DNA of 64,000 nucleotides from NCBI RefSeq assembly GCF_004216905.1, contig NZ_SGXJ01000001.1:2046001-2110000 (forward strand), written 5' to 3'. Position 1 is the stretch's first letter. The number at the start of each line of letters is the position of its first letter. Below the pieces are notes generated by a model. The model did not search any database, was not told the DNA's origin, and worked only from the letters and a program-made list of their open reading frames with translations. This DNA comes from Kribbella sp. VKM Ac-2569. Lineage in GTDB: Bacteria > Actinomycetota > Actinomycetes > Propionibacteriales > Kribbellaceae. Positions 16,245-24,457 of the stretch are shown here, piece by piece. The translations under genes were made by a program, and so were the position numbers.

Positions 16245-16823
16245 CTACGCGGAGGTAGCAAGTTGAGGTTCACGGTTCTCAGGGACCAGTACCGCAGTCG
16301 CTCCCCGCGCGTTCACGGCCCGTCCGGCCGCGATGTTGATAGCTGCATTCACATCAGCGTTCGCGGTGTAGTCGCAGGACCGGCAACGGAAGACGGCTTG
16401 GCTCTCGCGCGCCTCCCTGTCCCTGGTCCCGCACTGCGAACACGTCTGCTATGTGTACGCCGGGTCGATCCTCTTGCGCCACGTCGGCCGCTGGTTGGTG
16501 CCACCGAAGAAGCTCCTCACCGCCCGATCGAAATCTCGCAACGCCTGCTGCTGGACGGTCTGCGATCCAGCGCGCAACCAGGCGTTGTCGGCTCGGGCTT
16601 CGGTCAGTTGCCGGGCCTGCTCCACGAACCGAGGCGGGTTCCTACGGCGGCCCGCCGACCACATCGACCACTGTTCCAAGGCCAGGTTCCACACGTACCG
16701 GGCGTGTGCGCAATGGTCCAGCAAGACCGCTTCCTGCTCCGGGGTCGGGGCACAGCGGAAGCGAGTCACGAAATGAATCCAACCACCATGCACCGACAGT
16801 TCCGCCGCTGCGCTGCGGTCCAA
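16245..16823 (-). pseudogene. tnpB: Decayed TnpB (IS200/IS605 OrfB) gene
   Basis: Two in-frame parts of a TnpB nuclease are present. The N-terminal 124 codons hold the helix-turn-helix region (FRCAPTPEQEAVLLDHCAHA, YVWNLALEQW, FFGGTNQRPTWRK), then the sequence jumps to DPAYT. A TAG codon at 16449-16451 follows, and reading on in the same frame gives 67 codons with the zinc finger (CSQCG, CRSC) and ADVNAAINIA, which holds the last RuvC Asp. The centre of the protein, including the first two catalytic acids, is missing (about 180-200 residues against a normal 380-400). It is dead as a nuclease. No tnpA is present. Confidence 0.88.
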
Positions 16824-16864
16824 TTCATCCTCGCCTGAAACGGCGGATTCCTTCGGAGGTTTCG

Positions 16865-17263
16865 ATGAACATGAGCAGCATTACCGTTGTCTGTATTGCC
16901 CTGCTGGGCATCCTGTTGTTCCTGCTCGGTGCCAACGTCACCCGGAATCGCGCGCTCCGCGGTGGCGGCAACCAACTGCCGAGCGATCCCACCGACCGGT
17001 TGTTGATCGCGGTCCGCGCGCACGGCAACGCGGCCGAGTACATCCCGACGATGATCGTGCTGCTGCTGGTCTGCTCGGCTTTGTCCGACAGCTGGGTGAT
17101 CGACGTGCTGGCCGTCGCGGCTGTCTTCGTCCGGTATGTGCACGCCTTCGGCATGCTGCGGTCCGCCTCGCTCGCGACGCACGGCCCACTCCGCGATGTC
17201 GGTGCCATGGGCACCTATCTCGTCGGGGTCGCGCTCGGTGTCACCGCGATCGTGACGATCTGA
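16865..17263 (+). CDS. MAPEG-family membrane protein
   Basis: The 132-residue protein has four hydrophobic segments and the MAPEG signature RAHGNAAEYIP (51-61). MAPEG stands for membrane-associated proteins in eicosanoid and glutathione metabolism; the bacterial members include microsomal-type glutathione transferases, though many are uncharacterised. ATG 16865 has GGAGG upstream. Its place just downstream of the glutathione-type synthesis genes, with only a TnpB remnant between, suggests it was once part of the same unit. The 3' end overlaps the convergent AraC gene by 23 bp. Confidence 0.88.
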   Translation: MNMSSITVVCIALLGILLFLLGANVTRNRALRGGGNQLPSDPTDRLLIAVRAHGNAAEYIPTMIVLLLVCSALSDSWVIDVLAVAAVFVRYVHAFGMLRSASLATHGPLRDVGAMGTYLVGVALGVTAIVTI

Positions 17264-18071
17264 AAGCGGTCGGGGTGGCGCCGGTGAACTGGCGGAACAT
17301 ACGGGCGAAGTGCTGGCTGGAGCTGAAGCCGAGGCTCAGTGCGAGCGCGGTGATGGTCACGTCGCTGGATTCGAGGAGTTGGCGGGCGCGGTCGATCCGG
17401 CGCTCGTTGAGGTAGCGGTGCGGAGGCTGGCCGAGCTCACCGGCGAACAGTTCGGCCAGGTACGCCGGGGCAAGCCCGACGCGATCCGCCAACTCCTTCA
17501 GCGTCCAGTGCTCGTGGAACTCCTGGTCGAGCAGGCGTTTCACCGTCCGTACGGCGGGATGCATCGCGAGCTGCGGTACGGCGGCCGGCGCCAGCGACCG
17601 GGAGACCGCGAGCACCAGATGATCCACCGCGAGCGCCAATCCCGTCTCGGCGTACTCGTACCGCGTGGTCAGCTCCCGGACCAACTGCGCGAACGCGTAG
17701 GCGAGCTCACCGGCCTCCTGATGTACGACAGTCCGCGGCATCCTGAGTCCCGGGTGACGCCTGCCGACTACCTCCAGGTCGATCGCGGCGAAGTAGAAGT
17801 GGTGATTGCCGGACCGGCCCGCGAGGTGATGGATCATCCCGGGCGGTACGGCGAACAGGTGTCCTGGGTGCAGTGCGTAGCTCTCGCCGCCTGCGACCCA
17901 GTGCGTGGTGCCGTGCTGCTGCAGGTAGATCTCCCAGACCGGGTGGTCGTGCGGCTCGATCAGGAACTGCTCGGGCACCCACTGCTCGCCTGCGTGCAGC
18001 AGTCCGCTGCCTGGCGCGAATCCGTCGGCGTGGAAGCCGGCGCGTAGCCCGCTGGGCCGATGGAGAGACAC
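17241..18071 (-). CDS. AraC-family regulator with cupin sensor
   Basis: The protein has an N-terminal cupin arm (IEPHDHPVWEIYLQQHG, HPGHLFAVPPGMIHHLAG) and a C-terminal double helix-turn-helix (LKELADRVGLAPAYLAELFA; ITALALSLGFSSSQHFARMF). The frame is open to 18158, but that would overlap the divergent PhyH gene; I prefer GTG 18071 (276 residues), which leaves a 70-bp promoter gap. The start is uncertain. AraC proteins of this build usually sense a small organic ligand. The divergent dioxygenase gene is its likely target. Confidence 0.8.
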   Translation of the reverse strand: MSLHRPSGLRAGFHADGFAPGSGLLHAGEQWVPEQFLIEPHDHPVWEIYLQQHGTTHWVAGGESYALHPGHLFAVPPGMIHHLAGRSGNHHFYFAAIDLEVVGRRHPGLRMPRTVVHQEAGELAYAFAQLVRELTTRYEYAETGLALAVDHLVLAVSRSLAPAAVPQLAMHPAVRTVKRLLDQEFHEHWTLKELADRVGLAPAYLAELFAGELGQPPHRYLNERRIDRARQLLESSDVTITALALSLGFSSSQHFARMFRQFTGATPTAFRSSRSR

Positions 18072-18128
18072 CTGAAGATTGTGTCCAGTTGCCTGAACAT
18101 CGGCAACGCAGATGAGGTCAATCGTTCC

Positions 18129-18134
18129 TAAGTT
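18129..18134 (+). promoter_or_regulatory. -10 element TAAGTT, probable leaderless start
   Basis: TAAGTT lies 7 nt before the ATG at 18142 and there is no Shine-Dalgarno sequence. This fits a leaderless mRNA beginning at the start codon. Confidence 0.45.
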
Positions 18135-18141
18135 GATCGCC

Positions 18142-18933
18142 ATGGACGCTGACGACATTGCCTTCTACCGCGAGCACGGCTACTGGATCTCGCCGGTGAT
18201 CGTGCCCGATGACGTGCTGGACGCGGCCGAGCGCGGCCTGCAGCGGTTCTACGCGGACGATCACGATCGGGCGTTGCCCGACATACCGGCGACTCGTGGG
18301 TGGCGGCCGGCGGACGGCGACGTACTGCGGAAGAACGACTACTCGTCGCTTCGGGTGGACGAACTGGACGCGCTGGTTCGGCATCCGGCGATCGCGGCGA
18401 CGGCGGCTGCGTTATCCGGGGCGGACGGGATTCGGTTGTGGCACGACCAACTCCTGTTCAAACCGCCGGGCGGATCGGCGCGAGTGGGATGGCATACGGA
18501 CCGGCAGTACTGGCAGTCGTGTACATCGGACGAGATGCTGACCGCCTGGGTCGGGTTCCACGACGTCGACGAGGTGAACGGTGCGGTGGCGTTCATGCCC
18601 GGAAGTCATCGGTGGTCCGTGACCGGACTGGACTTCTTCTCGCAGGACGCGGCGGGGCTGGAGGCGTCGATCGTCGCGCAGGGGTTCGACGCGACTCCCG
18701 TCGTACCGCGGATGCGGCGTGGGCAGGTCAGCTTCCACCATTGCCGGACGGTGCACGGCAGCTCGGCCAACCTGAGTACGGCGCCTCGGCGTTCGCTCGC
18801 GATCCATCTGCAGCCGCTCGACAACCGGTGGCGGCCCGGCGCGAACCACCCGAACGACACCCTCGTCCGCCACAACCCCGACCCCGACTACACGGATCCG
18901 GCGATCCTGCCCCAACTCTGGCCCCAGCCTTGA
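18142..18933 (+). CDS. Phytanoyl-CoA dioxygenase (PhyH) family oxygenase
   Basis: The 263-residue protein has the PhyH jelly-roll: FYREHGYWISPVIVPDD at the start, the Fe(II) ligands His and Asp in VGWHTDRQYWQS and a distal His in HHCRTVHGSSAN, followed by an Arg position for 2-oxoglutarate (APRRSLAIHL). It should be a non-heme Fe(II)/2-oxoglutarate hydroxylase of an unknown small molecule. ATG 18142 is preferred over the open frame from 18112, which gives non-family residues. It is divergent from the AraC gene. Confidence 0.88.
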   Translation: MDADDIAFYREHGYWISPVIVPDDVLDAAERGLQRFYADDHDRALPDIPATRGWRPADGDVLRKNDYSSLRVDELDALVRHPAIAATAAALSGADGIRLWHDQLLFKPPGGSARVGWHTDRQYWQSCTSDEMLTAWVGFHDVDEVNGAVAFMPGSHRWSVTGLDFFSQDAAGLEASIVAQGFDATPVVPRMRRGQVSFHHCRTVHGSSANLSTAPRRSLAIHLQPLDNRWRPGANHPNDTLVRHNPDPDYTDPAILPQLWPQP

Positions 18934-18952
18934 GAACCGGACCACGGTCCGT

Positions 18953-18958
18953 TAAGGT
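18953..18958 (+). promoter_or_regulatory. -10 element TAAGGT
   Basis: TAAGGT ends 6 nt before the ATG at 18965. It can be read either as a -10 box for a leaderless mRNA or, less well placed, as an AAGG ribosome-binding site. Confidence 0.35.
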
Positions 18959-18964
18959 CGCCGC

Positions 18965-19444
18965 ATGGAGACGCGTGCCGGACTCGACCGGATCAACGAA
19001 CTCGGGCAGCGGGATCATTTCCTGGCGGTGGCCATCACGCAGCGACGGTCCGGTGAGCCGGCCGCGTCGGTGGTGAACGCCGGAGTGCTCGACCATCCGG
19101 TGACCGGCGAGCCGGTTGTCGCGTTCGTCGCGCGTGGACGGACGGCGAAGCTCACGCATCTGCGACGTACGCCGGCCGCGACGCTGGTGTTCCGCGCGGA
19201 CTGGGAGTGGATCGGCGTGAGCGGATCGGTCGAACTGGCGGGACCGGACGATCCACTGGAAGGGATCGACGCGGAGCGGTTGCGCGTGCTGCTGCGGGAC
19301 ATTTACCACGCGGCGGGCGGCGTACATCCGGACCTGGAGGCGTACGACCGGGAGATGGTGGCGGATCGGCGTACGGCGGTGCTGATCACGCCGGAGCGCT
19401 TCACCAGCAATCCGTCCGGCGGCGACCACCAGGAGGACGAGTGA
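18965..19444 (+). CDS. PPOX-class (pyridoxamine-phosphate-oxidase fold) flavin/F420 protein
   Basis: The 159-residue split-barrel protein has FLAVAITQRRSGEPAASVVNA, RTAKLTHLRRTPAATLVF and WIGVSGSVELAGPDDP, matching the PPOX family common in actinobacteria. Many relatives bind F420 or FMN and reduce small molecules. The cofactor cannot be settled by eye. The stop overlaps the next gene start in GTGA, so it is coupled to the DsbA-family gene. Confidence 0.82.
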   Translation: METRAGLDRINELGQRDHFLAVAITQRRSGEPAASVVNAGVLDHPVTGEPVVAFVARGRTAKLTHLRRTPAATLVFRADWEWIGVSGSVELAGPDDPLEGIDAERLRVLLRDIYHAAGGVHPDLEAYDREMVADRRTAVLITPERFTSNPSGGDHQEDE

Positions 19445-20121
19445 ACGTCGTACCCGGGACGATTCAGGTCTGGTCGGATCTGTTGTGCCCGTTCGCGCAG
19501 GTTGCGATTCACCGGCTCCGGACGACTCGGACCGAGCTCGAGCTGGACGGGGTGGTGCGGCTGGATCACCACACGTTCGCGCTGGAACTGTTCAACGGTC
19601 CGCACTCCCGGCCGGGGACCGACAGCGAGGCGGTCGGGCTCGGTCAGCTCGCGCCGGAGATCGGGTTCCGTCTGTGGACGCAGCCCGACTGGACCTACCC
19701 GTCGACGGTGCTGCTCGCCGCCGAGGCCGTCCACGCCGCCAAGGCCCAGGGACTGCAGGCCTCGGAGGATCTCGACGCGGCGCTTCGCCGAGGCTTCTGG
19801 TTCGAATCCCGGCCGATCGGCCACCGGCAGACCATCCTCGAGATCGCGGCCGACGTCGCGTCGGTCGACGCCACCGAACTGGCCGCGGCCCTCGACGACG
19901 GCCGGGCACGATCCGCGGTGATGGGCGACCACGCCGTCGCTGTCACCGACGCCGTACAGGGCAGCCCGCATCTCTTCCTCGCGGACGGCACGAACATCCA
20001 CAACCCGGGCATCGACGTGCACTGGGAAGGGCCGTGGGCCTCCGGCTACCCGATTGCTCAGAGCAACGATCCGGACTGGCCGAAACGCCTCCTGCACGCC
20101 GCCGCGGCACCCGGACCCTAG
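19441..20121 (+). CDS. DsbA-family thioredoxin-fold protein lacking CxxC
   Basis: The 226-residue product fits the FrnE-like DsbA family: IQVWSDLLCPFAQVAIHRL at the N terminus, a long helical insert, and GSPHLFLADGTNIHNPG with the cis-Pro region. The active site reads CPFA, so the resolving Cys of CxxC is absent, as in glutathione-S-transferase-kappa-like or isomerase members. GTG 19441 is coupled to the PPOX gene by a 4-bp overlap; the longer open frame upstream is an artefact of that gene. Function is unknown. Confidence 0.8.
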   Translation: MNVVPGTIQVWSDLLCPFAQVAIHRLRTTRTELELDGVVRLDHHTFALELFNGPHSRPGTDSEAVGLGQLAPEIGFRLWTQPDWTYPSTVLLAAEAVHAAKAQGLQASEDLDAALRRGFWFESRPIGHRQTILEIAADVASVDATELAAALDDGRARSAVMGDHAVAVTDAVQGSPHLFLADGTNIHNPGIDVHWEGPWASGYPIAQSNDPDWPKRLLHAAAAPGP

Positions 20122-20128
20122 ATTTCTG

Positions 20129-20218
20129 CCGGACTCGCGGACGAAGATCTGGTCCGAACGCCTGCCGACCCTTTCCGACTGGTCGGACAGCTTCGTCAAC
20201 GACCTCGCGATGACCTGA
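20129..20218 (+). other. Possible coding remnant in an intergenic gap
   Basis: After the DsbA-family stop, one frame reads about 29 codons with very high third-position GC (PDSRTKIWSERLPTL ... VNDLAMT) and ends in TGA. It has no start codon or ribosome-binding site. It may be the 3' end of a lost gene. I see nothing else in the 134-bp gap. Confidence 0.25.
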
Positions 20219-20255
20219 TCGGTTCAAGCTGGGCCGGCGCGGAACCCCGCCAGGG

Positions 20256-20795
20256 CTAGGTGCTGGGCTCCCAGGCGGTCCTACCGATCGAGAAGCGCCG
20301 GTAGTAGCTGACGGTGCCGAGGAACGGCTCGTCATCGCCGCGGCCGATCTCGGTCATCCCGAGTGCGGCCAGGATGCGCACCGAAGCCCGGTTCGCATCC
20401 ACCGCCTCGGCCCAGATCTCCTGGAGCCCCAGTACGTCGAACCCGTACGCGAGCCCGAGCCGCGCAACCATCCCGCCCAACCCGCGTCCCCACCGCTCAG
20501 AAGGCCCAACGACGTACCCCAGTTCCCGCCGATCCGGTTCCGCTCCGGCCAGGTCGACGTACCCAACCACCTCGTCGCCGGCGACCGCCGCGAGGCGGAG
20601 GTGATCTGATTTCGGCTGCTCGATCAGCACGCGCCAGTGAGCCTCGAGCTCAGCCGCCGACCGGTCCACCGTCCAGCCGGCATGCTCACAGAAGCGCCGA
20701 TCGCGCCCCCACGACACATAGGCCGCCACATCCGCCAGACCGAGCGACCGCAGGAACACCCGCTCCTGCCGCCTGCGAGGTTCTGGAAGGTTCAC
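20256..20795 (-). CDS. GNAT acetyltransferase (RimJ/RimL type)
   Basis: The 179-residue protein has the RimJ/RimL layout: RQERVFLRSLGLADVAAYVSW, GYVDLAGAEPDRRELGYVV, the acetyl-CoA loop SERWGRGLGGMVARL, and ANRASVRILAALGM near the end. It may acetylate a small molecule or a protein N terminus. GTG 20795 overlaps the stop of the upstream membrane-protein gene in GTGA, so the two genes are coupled. The long frame upstream is not coding. Confidence 0.85.
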   Translation of the reverse strand: MNLPEPRRRQERVFLRSLGLADVAAYVSWGRDRRFCEHAGWTVDRSAAELEAHWRVLIEQPKSDHLRLAAVAGDEVVGYVDLAGAEPDRRELGYVVGPSERWGRGLGGMVARLGLAYGFDVLGLQEIWAEAVDANRASVRILAALGMTEIGRGDDEPFLGTVSYYRRFSIGRTAWEPST

Positions 20796-21502
20796 GGCGT
20801 CATACTCGTCCGGGCAGGGGTCTCGAGGTTGAGCCGGATCAGGACGATGCCGTAGGCGACGAGCCAGACGACCCACATCAGCCATCCGAGGAGACCGAGT
20901 AGGCCGAGGACGCCACCGGTGTCGATCACCCAATAAGCGAGGGTGGCCGAGCTGAACTGCAGCGCGGCGGCGACCAGCCCCAGGACGCCGTGCCATGGCG
21001 GGATCAGGCCAGTACGTCGGCCTCCGATGGACAGACCGACGAGAGCGAGCGCCAGAAACGTTCCGTTGAGGGTGAACAGCGCATCGTGCAACGCCCAGAG
21101 GGCCGTGGTCGCGGAGCGGTCGTGCGGAGCGGTCGAGGTCAGGGCGAGGCGCGTCGCGACGATCCCCGCGAAGGTGCCGTTCTGAAGAATCAGACCGGCG
21201 AGCCCGACCAATGACCACGCATCGCGGCGCTCACGCTCGGAGCGCCACAGCGCGGCGACCGCACCGGCGCCGAACAAGGTGGCCAGGACCCAGGCGGCGG
21301 GTGTGAGTGCGGAGCCGATGCCGACAGCGAGGCGCTCGGTGGCGAAGAATGCGCTGACCTCGCCGATCTCGGCGCCGGTGAGTGGCAGACCGGCGGGGAT
21401 CATGATCACGTTGGCGAGGACGATCAGGGCGGCGAAGGCGATGGCGGCGATGCCGCCGACCCGGGTGAAGGCCGGAGCCTCAAATTTCGTTTTACTTGTC
21501 AT
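20792..21502 (-). CDS. DUF4386-type membrane protein
   Basis: The 236-residue protein has about six to seven hydrophobic segments (IAAIAFAALIVLANVIMI, WVLATLFGAGAVAALW, ALVGLSIGG and others), like DUF4386 proteins of unknown role. ATG 21502 is supported by a perfect TATAAT at 21509-21514, only 6 nt away, and by the lack of any ribosome-binding site: a leaderless transcript is likely. It is divergent from a TetR gene with a 41-bp gap, so that TetR most likely represses it. The GNAT gene follows by overlap. Confidence 0.82.
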   Translation of the reverse strand: MTSKTKFEAPAFTRVGGIAAIAFAALIVLANVIMIPAGLPLTGAEIGEVSAFFATERLAVGIGSALTPAAWVLATLFGAGAVAALWRSERERRDAWSLVGLAGLILQNGTFAGIVATRLALTSTAPHDRSATTALWALHDALFTLNGTFLALALVGLSIGGRRTGLIPPWHGVLGLVAAALQFSSATLAYWVIDTGGVLGLLGLLGWLMWVVWLVAYGIVLIRLNLETPARTSMTP

Positions 21503-21508
21503 ATATTG

Positions 21509-21514
21509 ATTATA
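21509..21514 (-). promoter_or_regulatory. TATAAT -10 box for leaderless DUF4386 gene
   Basis: A perfect TATAAT on the minus strand ends 6 nt before ATG 21502. It lies in a short A+T-rich island (about 21500-21520) that stands out in this GC-rich region. The same island overlaps the start region of the divergent TetR gene. Confidence 0.65.
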
Positions 21515-21543
21515 GATAGCGTAACTTGGAGAGCGAAGACGGT

Positions 21544-22173
21544 ATGGACGCAGAGCAGAGCAGACGTCGCTACGACTCGCTGCGCCGGACGACGCAGGCG
21601 ATGGAGACGCGAGCCGAGATCGCCCGCGCGGCCCGCCGGCTCTTCGACTCCCGGGGCTGGGCGGACACGACCGTGCGCGAGGTGGCGCGTGAGGCTGGTG
21701 TCTCCGTGCCCACGGTCTATGCGGCGTACGGAAACAAGGTCGGGCTGACCCGTGCGGTGGCCGATTCGGCCGATCTGTCGGCCGACGCACCCCAGATGGT
21801 CGCGGAACTCGAGGCCGCGGCGAACCCCGAGCGACAGCTCGCGGCGATGGCAGCCTACGACCGGCGGCTGTTCGAGCGCGCGGGCGACGTCATCCTGATA
21901 ATTCGCGAAGGGGGCCGCAGCGAACCCGACCTCGCCACGACCTACAGCGACGGTCGCAAGCGGGGCGACGAAACCCGGATCCAGGTCTTCTCGTCCTGGC
22001 CGTCCGGCACCCTTCGGCCCGGCCTGGACCTACAGACTGCCGTCGACGTCTACGCGGCCATCTGCAACATCGACGTCTACACCACCCTCACCACCGAACG
22101 CGGCTGGCCCCCCGACCGCATCGAGGACTGGTGGGGCCAGGCCCTGGCCCGCGAACTCCTGAGCCGAACGTGA
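21544..22173 (+). CDS. TetR-family regulator
   Basis: The 209-residue protein has the N-terminal TetR domain (AEIARAARRLFDSRGWADTTV, REAGVSVPTVYAAYGNKVGL) and a helical ligand domain. ATG 21544 is preferred; TTG 21526 is a possible longer start. It is divergent from the DUF4386/GNAT operon across a 41-bp A+T-rich gap and is probably its repressor. No clean palindrome is visible in so short a gap. Confidence 0.85.
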   Translation: MDAEQSRRRYDSLRRTTQAMETRAEIARAARRLFDSRGWADTTVREVAREAGVSVPTVYAAYGNKVGLTRAVADSADLSADAPQMVAELEAAANPERQLAAMAAYDRRLFERAGDVILIIREGGRSEPDLATTYSDGRKRGDETRIQVFSSWPSGTLRPGLDLQTAVDVYAAICNIDVYTTLTTERGWPPDRIEDWWGQALARELLSRT

Positions 22174-22192
22174 CCACCATGCGCCGGGGAGC

Positions 22193-22708
22193 TCAGGCCC
22201 GGCGGGGTGCCGACCAGCCGGCCAAGGCGACGACTGCAGCAACCAGCCAGATGCCGACGGCAACGATTGGTGCCCCGGTCCACTCCACCTGGTAGGTCTC
22301 GTCCCTCCAGTTGGTCAAGGTGTAGCCCGGGTCCGGCTCGAGCATCATGATGACAATGGTGAGGATCGACCCGGCGAAACTGGACGCTACTGCGACGATC
22401 GTTGCGGGAGACAACAGATATGCCAACATCAGCAAGAGACAGACGACGAGCAGAACTGCTCCCAGATGGCCGAGCGGCGTGGGTCCGCCAAGAAGCTCTA
22501 TCCCGATCAGACTGATCCCGCTGTAGAGCTCGGTAGGGGTTCGACCGTCCTCCCGCCATGCAGTCAGCCACGGCGGCGCGAGCACAACCAGCAACGCCAG
22601 CGACACAGCGAAACCCATCAGCCGGACGTGCTGACGTTTGGACTCGTCACTGCCGGAAAGTGGCGCTTGGACGCCTCCGAGGGAGTCGCGGTTATCTGCC
22701 TCGCCCAT
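22193..22708 (-). CDS. Small membrane protein of unknown function
   Basis: The 171-residue product has a polar N-terminal 30 residues and four hydrophobic segments (VSLALLVVLAPPWL, AVLLVVCLLLMLAYLL, SSFAGSILTIVIMML, IVAVGIWLVAAVVALAG). No family is recognised. The arrangement resembles actinobacterial Trp-rich membrane proteins of unknown role. It is convergent with the TetR gene. Confidence 0.65.
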   Translation of the reverse strand: MGEADNRDSLGGVQAPLSGSDESKRQHVRLMGFAVSLALLVVLAPPWLTAWREDGRTPTELYSGISLIGIELLGGPTPLGHLGAVLLVVCLLLMLAYLLSPATIVAVASSFAGSILTIVIMMLEPDPGYTLTNWRDETYQVEWTGAPIVAVGIWLVAAVVALAGWSAPRRA

Positions 22709-22849
22709 GCATGCCCCTTGCCCCAGAAACGGATGCTCAAGGCATCTTCCCAGGCCTTCAGGTCAGCCTGTTCGCGATGAGGAGGGTATTTCCGTCGACC
22801 GCGAACGAGGGTTGGCGGTCATGAACCGTTGCTGTGATAGTCACTGAAT

Positions 22850-24322
22850 GTGACCATCAGATCACTTCGCGGGCGGAATCTCGTCGTCGCCATCGTCGTC
22901 GGACTCGTCGCGGTGGTAGGCGCGGGGTTCCTGGTCGGGCGACCGGCGTGGAACGGGCGGTGCGCCGCCGGCTTCGACGAGATGCCGTCGAAGGAACTCG
23001 GACAGCTGCACTCGGTCCCCGTCGATCAGGTGAACGTCGACGACTTCCCGGAGGCCTACCGGCCGAACGCGCGAAGAGTTCTCGAGGTCGCGAAGAAGCC
23101 GGTCGCTCCGCTGGGTGCGGCCCGCGACGCCGTCGTCGTACCGCATGAGTACGGCGTGGGCAGTGCGAGGCTGGCCGACTCCGACGACGGCAACGTCAGG
23201 TTCGTGATCGGCGCAGGCGATCTGAAGGGGATGGCAACATCCGGCGGCATCGTGCAGGTCGACGGCGAGACCGGCCGCCCTGCCTGGGGACGCGGCCAGG
23301 CCGGGTACGCCCTCGGTGGTGGCGGCCTGAGTGACCAGTTCCTGCTGACGCACATTCCGAACGACAAGGCGCCGCGCGTCGCAGCGGTGAACACGAGCAA
23401 CGGAGACCTCGCCTGGTGCACGAAACTCGGCAAGGACGTCGAGACCGGCTGGCGGCCAACGTTCGACTCCGCCGCCAAGGGCGATGCACTCTTCACCGTC
23501 CGAGGCAGTGATTCGGAGGAGAAATCGGATCGGGACGTGCGGTTGTCGCGGCTCGACACCGGATCAGGCGAGGTGAGCTGGGACGTGCCGGTCAAAGGCG
23601 TCATCCAGGCCGACTCGGTGCACCTGCTGGGTGATCAAGTGTTGCTGAATCCGCTGCACACCGACATGGATGACCAGACCAGGGCAAGAATCCTCACCCA
23701 AGAGCACGACCAGCCCGTCAGGGACCGGGGCGCCCTGGTCGCCCGGTCGGTCGCGGACGGTGCGGCCAGTTGGACCTATCGCGGCCCGGATGAGCGGCCC
23801 TGGATCAACAATGTCGTCGGCACCGGCAAGGACGTCGCGGTGGTGATCTCCCGCCGGCCGGTCAAGGACGGCAACAAGCCCTGGTCGACCGAGACCTGGA
23901 TGGTCGGCCTCGACCGGACCGGCAAGCAGCTGTGGAAGTACGACTTCAAGAACCAGTACGACTACGACCTGTCCCGCTCGTTCCTGGTGACCGATGATCT
24001 CGTGGTGTCGCAGGAGAAAGACGGCGAGCAGAACACGTCGCTGCTGGTGGCGCGCGAGCTGGCCACTGGTGAGGTGCGCTGGCGGACCCGGTTCGAGGAC
24101 GGCGGCCCGCGGCTGGGATCGAACGCGTCGAGCGTCCTAGGAGACAGCCTGCTCGCCGCCTCCTTTACCGGCGGACTGATCGCCGTCGACCTCAAGACCG
24201 GTGCCCTCAGCAACCCACTGCCCGGCAAGAACATCGGACCGGTCGACGGCCTCGTCAGCGACGGCCGGACCGTCACGATCGACGTCAACGGCCTCTTCAT
24301 CACCTTCGACCGAGCATTCTGA
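22850..24322 (+). CDS. Membrane-anchored PQQ-like beta-propeller protein
   Basis: The 490-residue product has an N-terminal transmembrane anchor (LVVAIVVGLVAVVGAGFLVG, about 11-30) and a large outer domain of repeated propeller blades: IVQVDGETGRPAWGR, VAAVNTSNGDLAWCT, LSRLDTGSGEVSW, MVGLDRTGKQLWKY, ARELATGEVRWRT and LIAVDLKTGALSN. These are PQQ/BamB-type repeats, commonly scaffolds rather than enzymes. There is no sign of quinone-binding residues. The GTG start at 22850 is the first codon of the TM-bearing frame. It stands alone before a hairpin. Confidence 0.8.
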   Translation: MTIRSLRGRNLVVAIVVGLVAVVGAGFLVGRPAWNGRCAAGFDEMPSKELGQLHSVPVDQVNVDDFPEAYRPNARRVLEVAKKPVAPLGAARDAVVVPHEYGVGSARLADSDDGNVRFVIGAGDLKGMATSGGIVQVDGETGRPAWGRGQAGYALGGGGLSDQFLLTHIPNDKAPRVAAVNTSNGDLAWCTKLGKDVETGWRPTFDSAAKGDALFTVRGSDSEEKSDRDVRLSRLDTGSGEVSWDVPVKGVIQADSVHLLGDQVLLNPLHTDMDDQTRARILTQEHDQPVRDRGALVARSVADGAASWTYRGPDERPWINNVVGTGKDVAVVISRRPVKDGNKPWSTETWMVGLDRTGKQLWKYDFKNQYDYDLSRSFLVTDDLVVSQEKDGEQNTSLLVARELATGEVRWRTRFEDGGPRLGSNASSVLGDSLLAASFTGGLIAVDLKTGALSNPLPGKNIGPVDGLVSDGRTVTIDVNGLFITFDRAF

Positions 24323-24394
24323 GCTCGGCCGGCAAGTGAGTGGAAAGCGAGTAGAAAGCCTCGCTGGGTAGCTTCGCGGTGTCTTGCACGCATC

Positions 24395-24428
24395 CTGGGG
24401 CGCCGCGACGAGGGGAGTGGCGCCCCAG
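24395..24428. terminator. Hairpin in the gap before the lyase gene
   Basis: Perfect 10-bp arms CTGGGGCGCC (24395-24404) and GGCGCCCCAG (24419-24428) flank a 14-nt loop. The hairpin lies 73 nt after the PQQ-protein stop and 30 nt before the lyase start, so it may terminate the former or sit in the leader of the latter. Confidence 0.6.
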
Positions 24429-24457
24429 TCCGCGTCGTTGAACTACTGGGGAGATGT

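Noticed and set aside
15090..16838. A 582-codon plus-strand open frame spanning gshB-like and tnpB
   Set aside because: It is out of frame with the ATP-grasp protein and antisense to the tnpB remnant; composition is noise.
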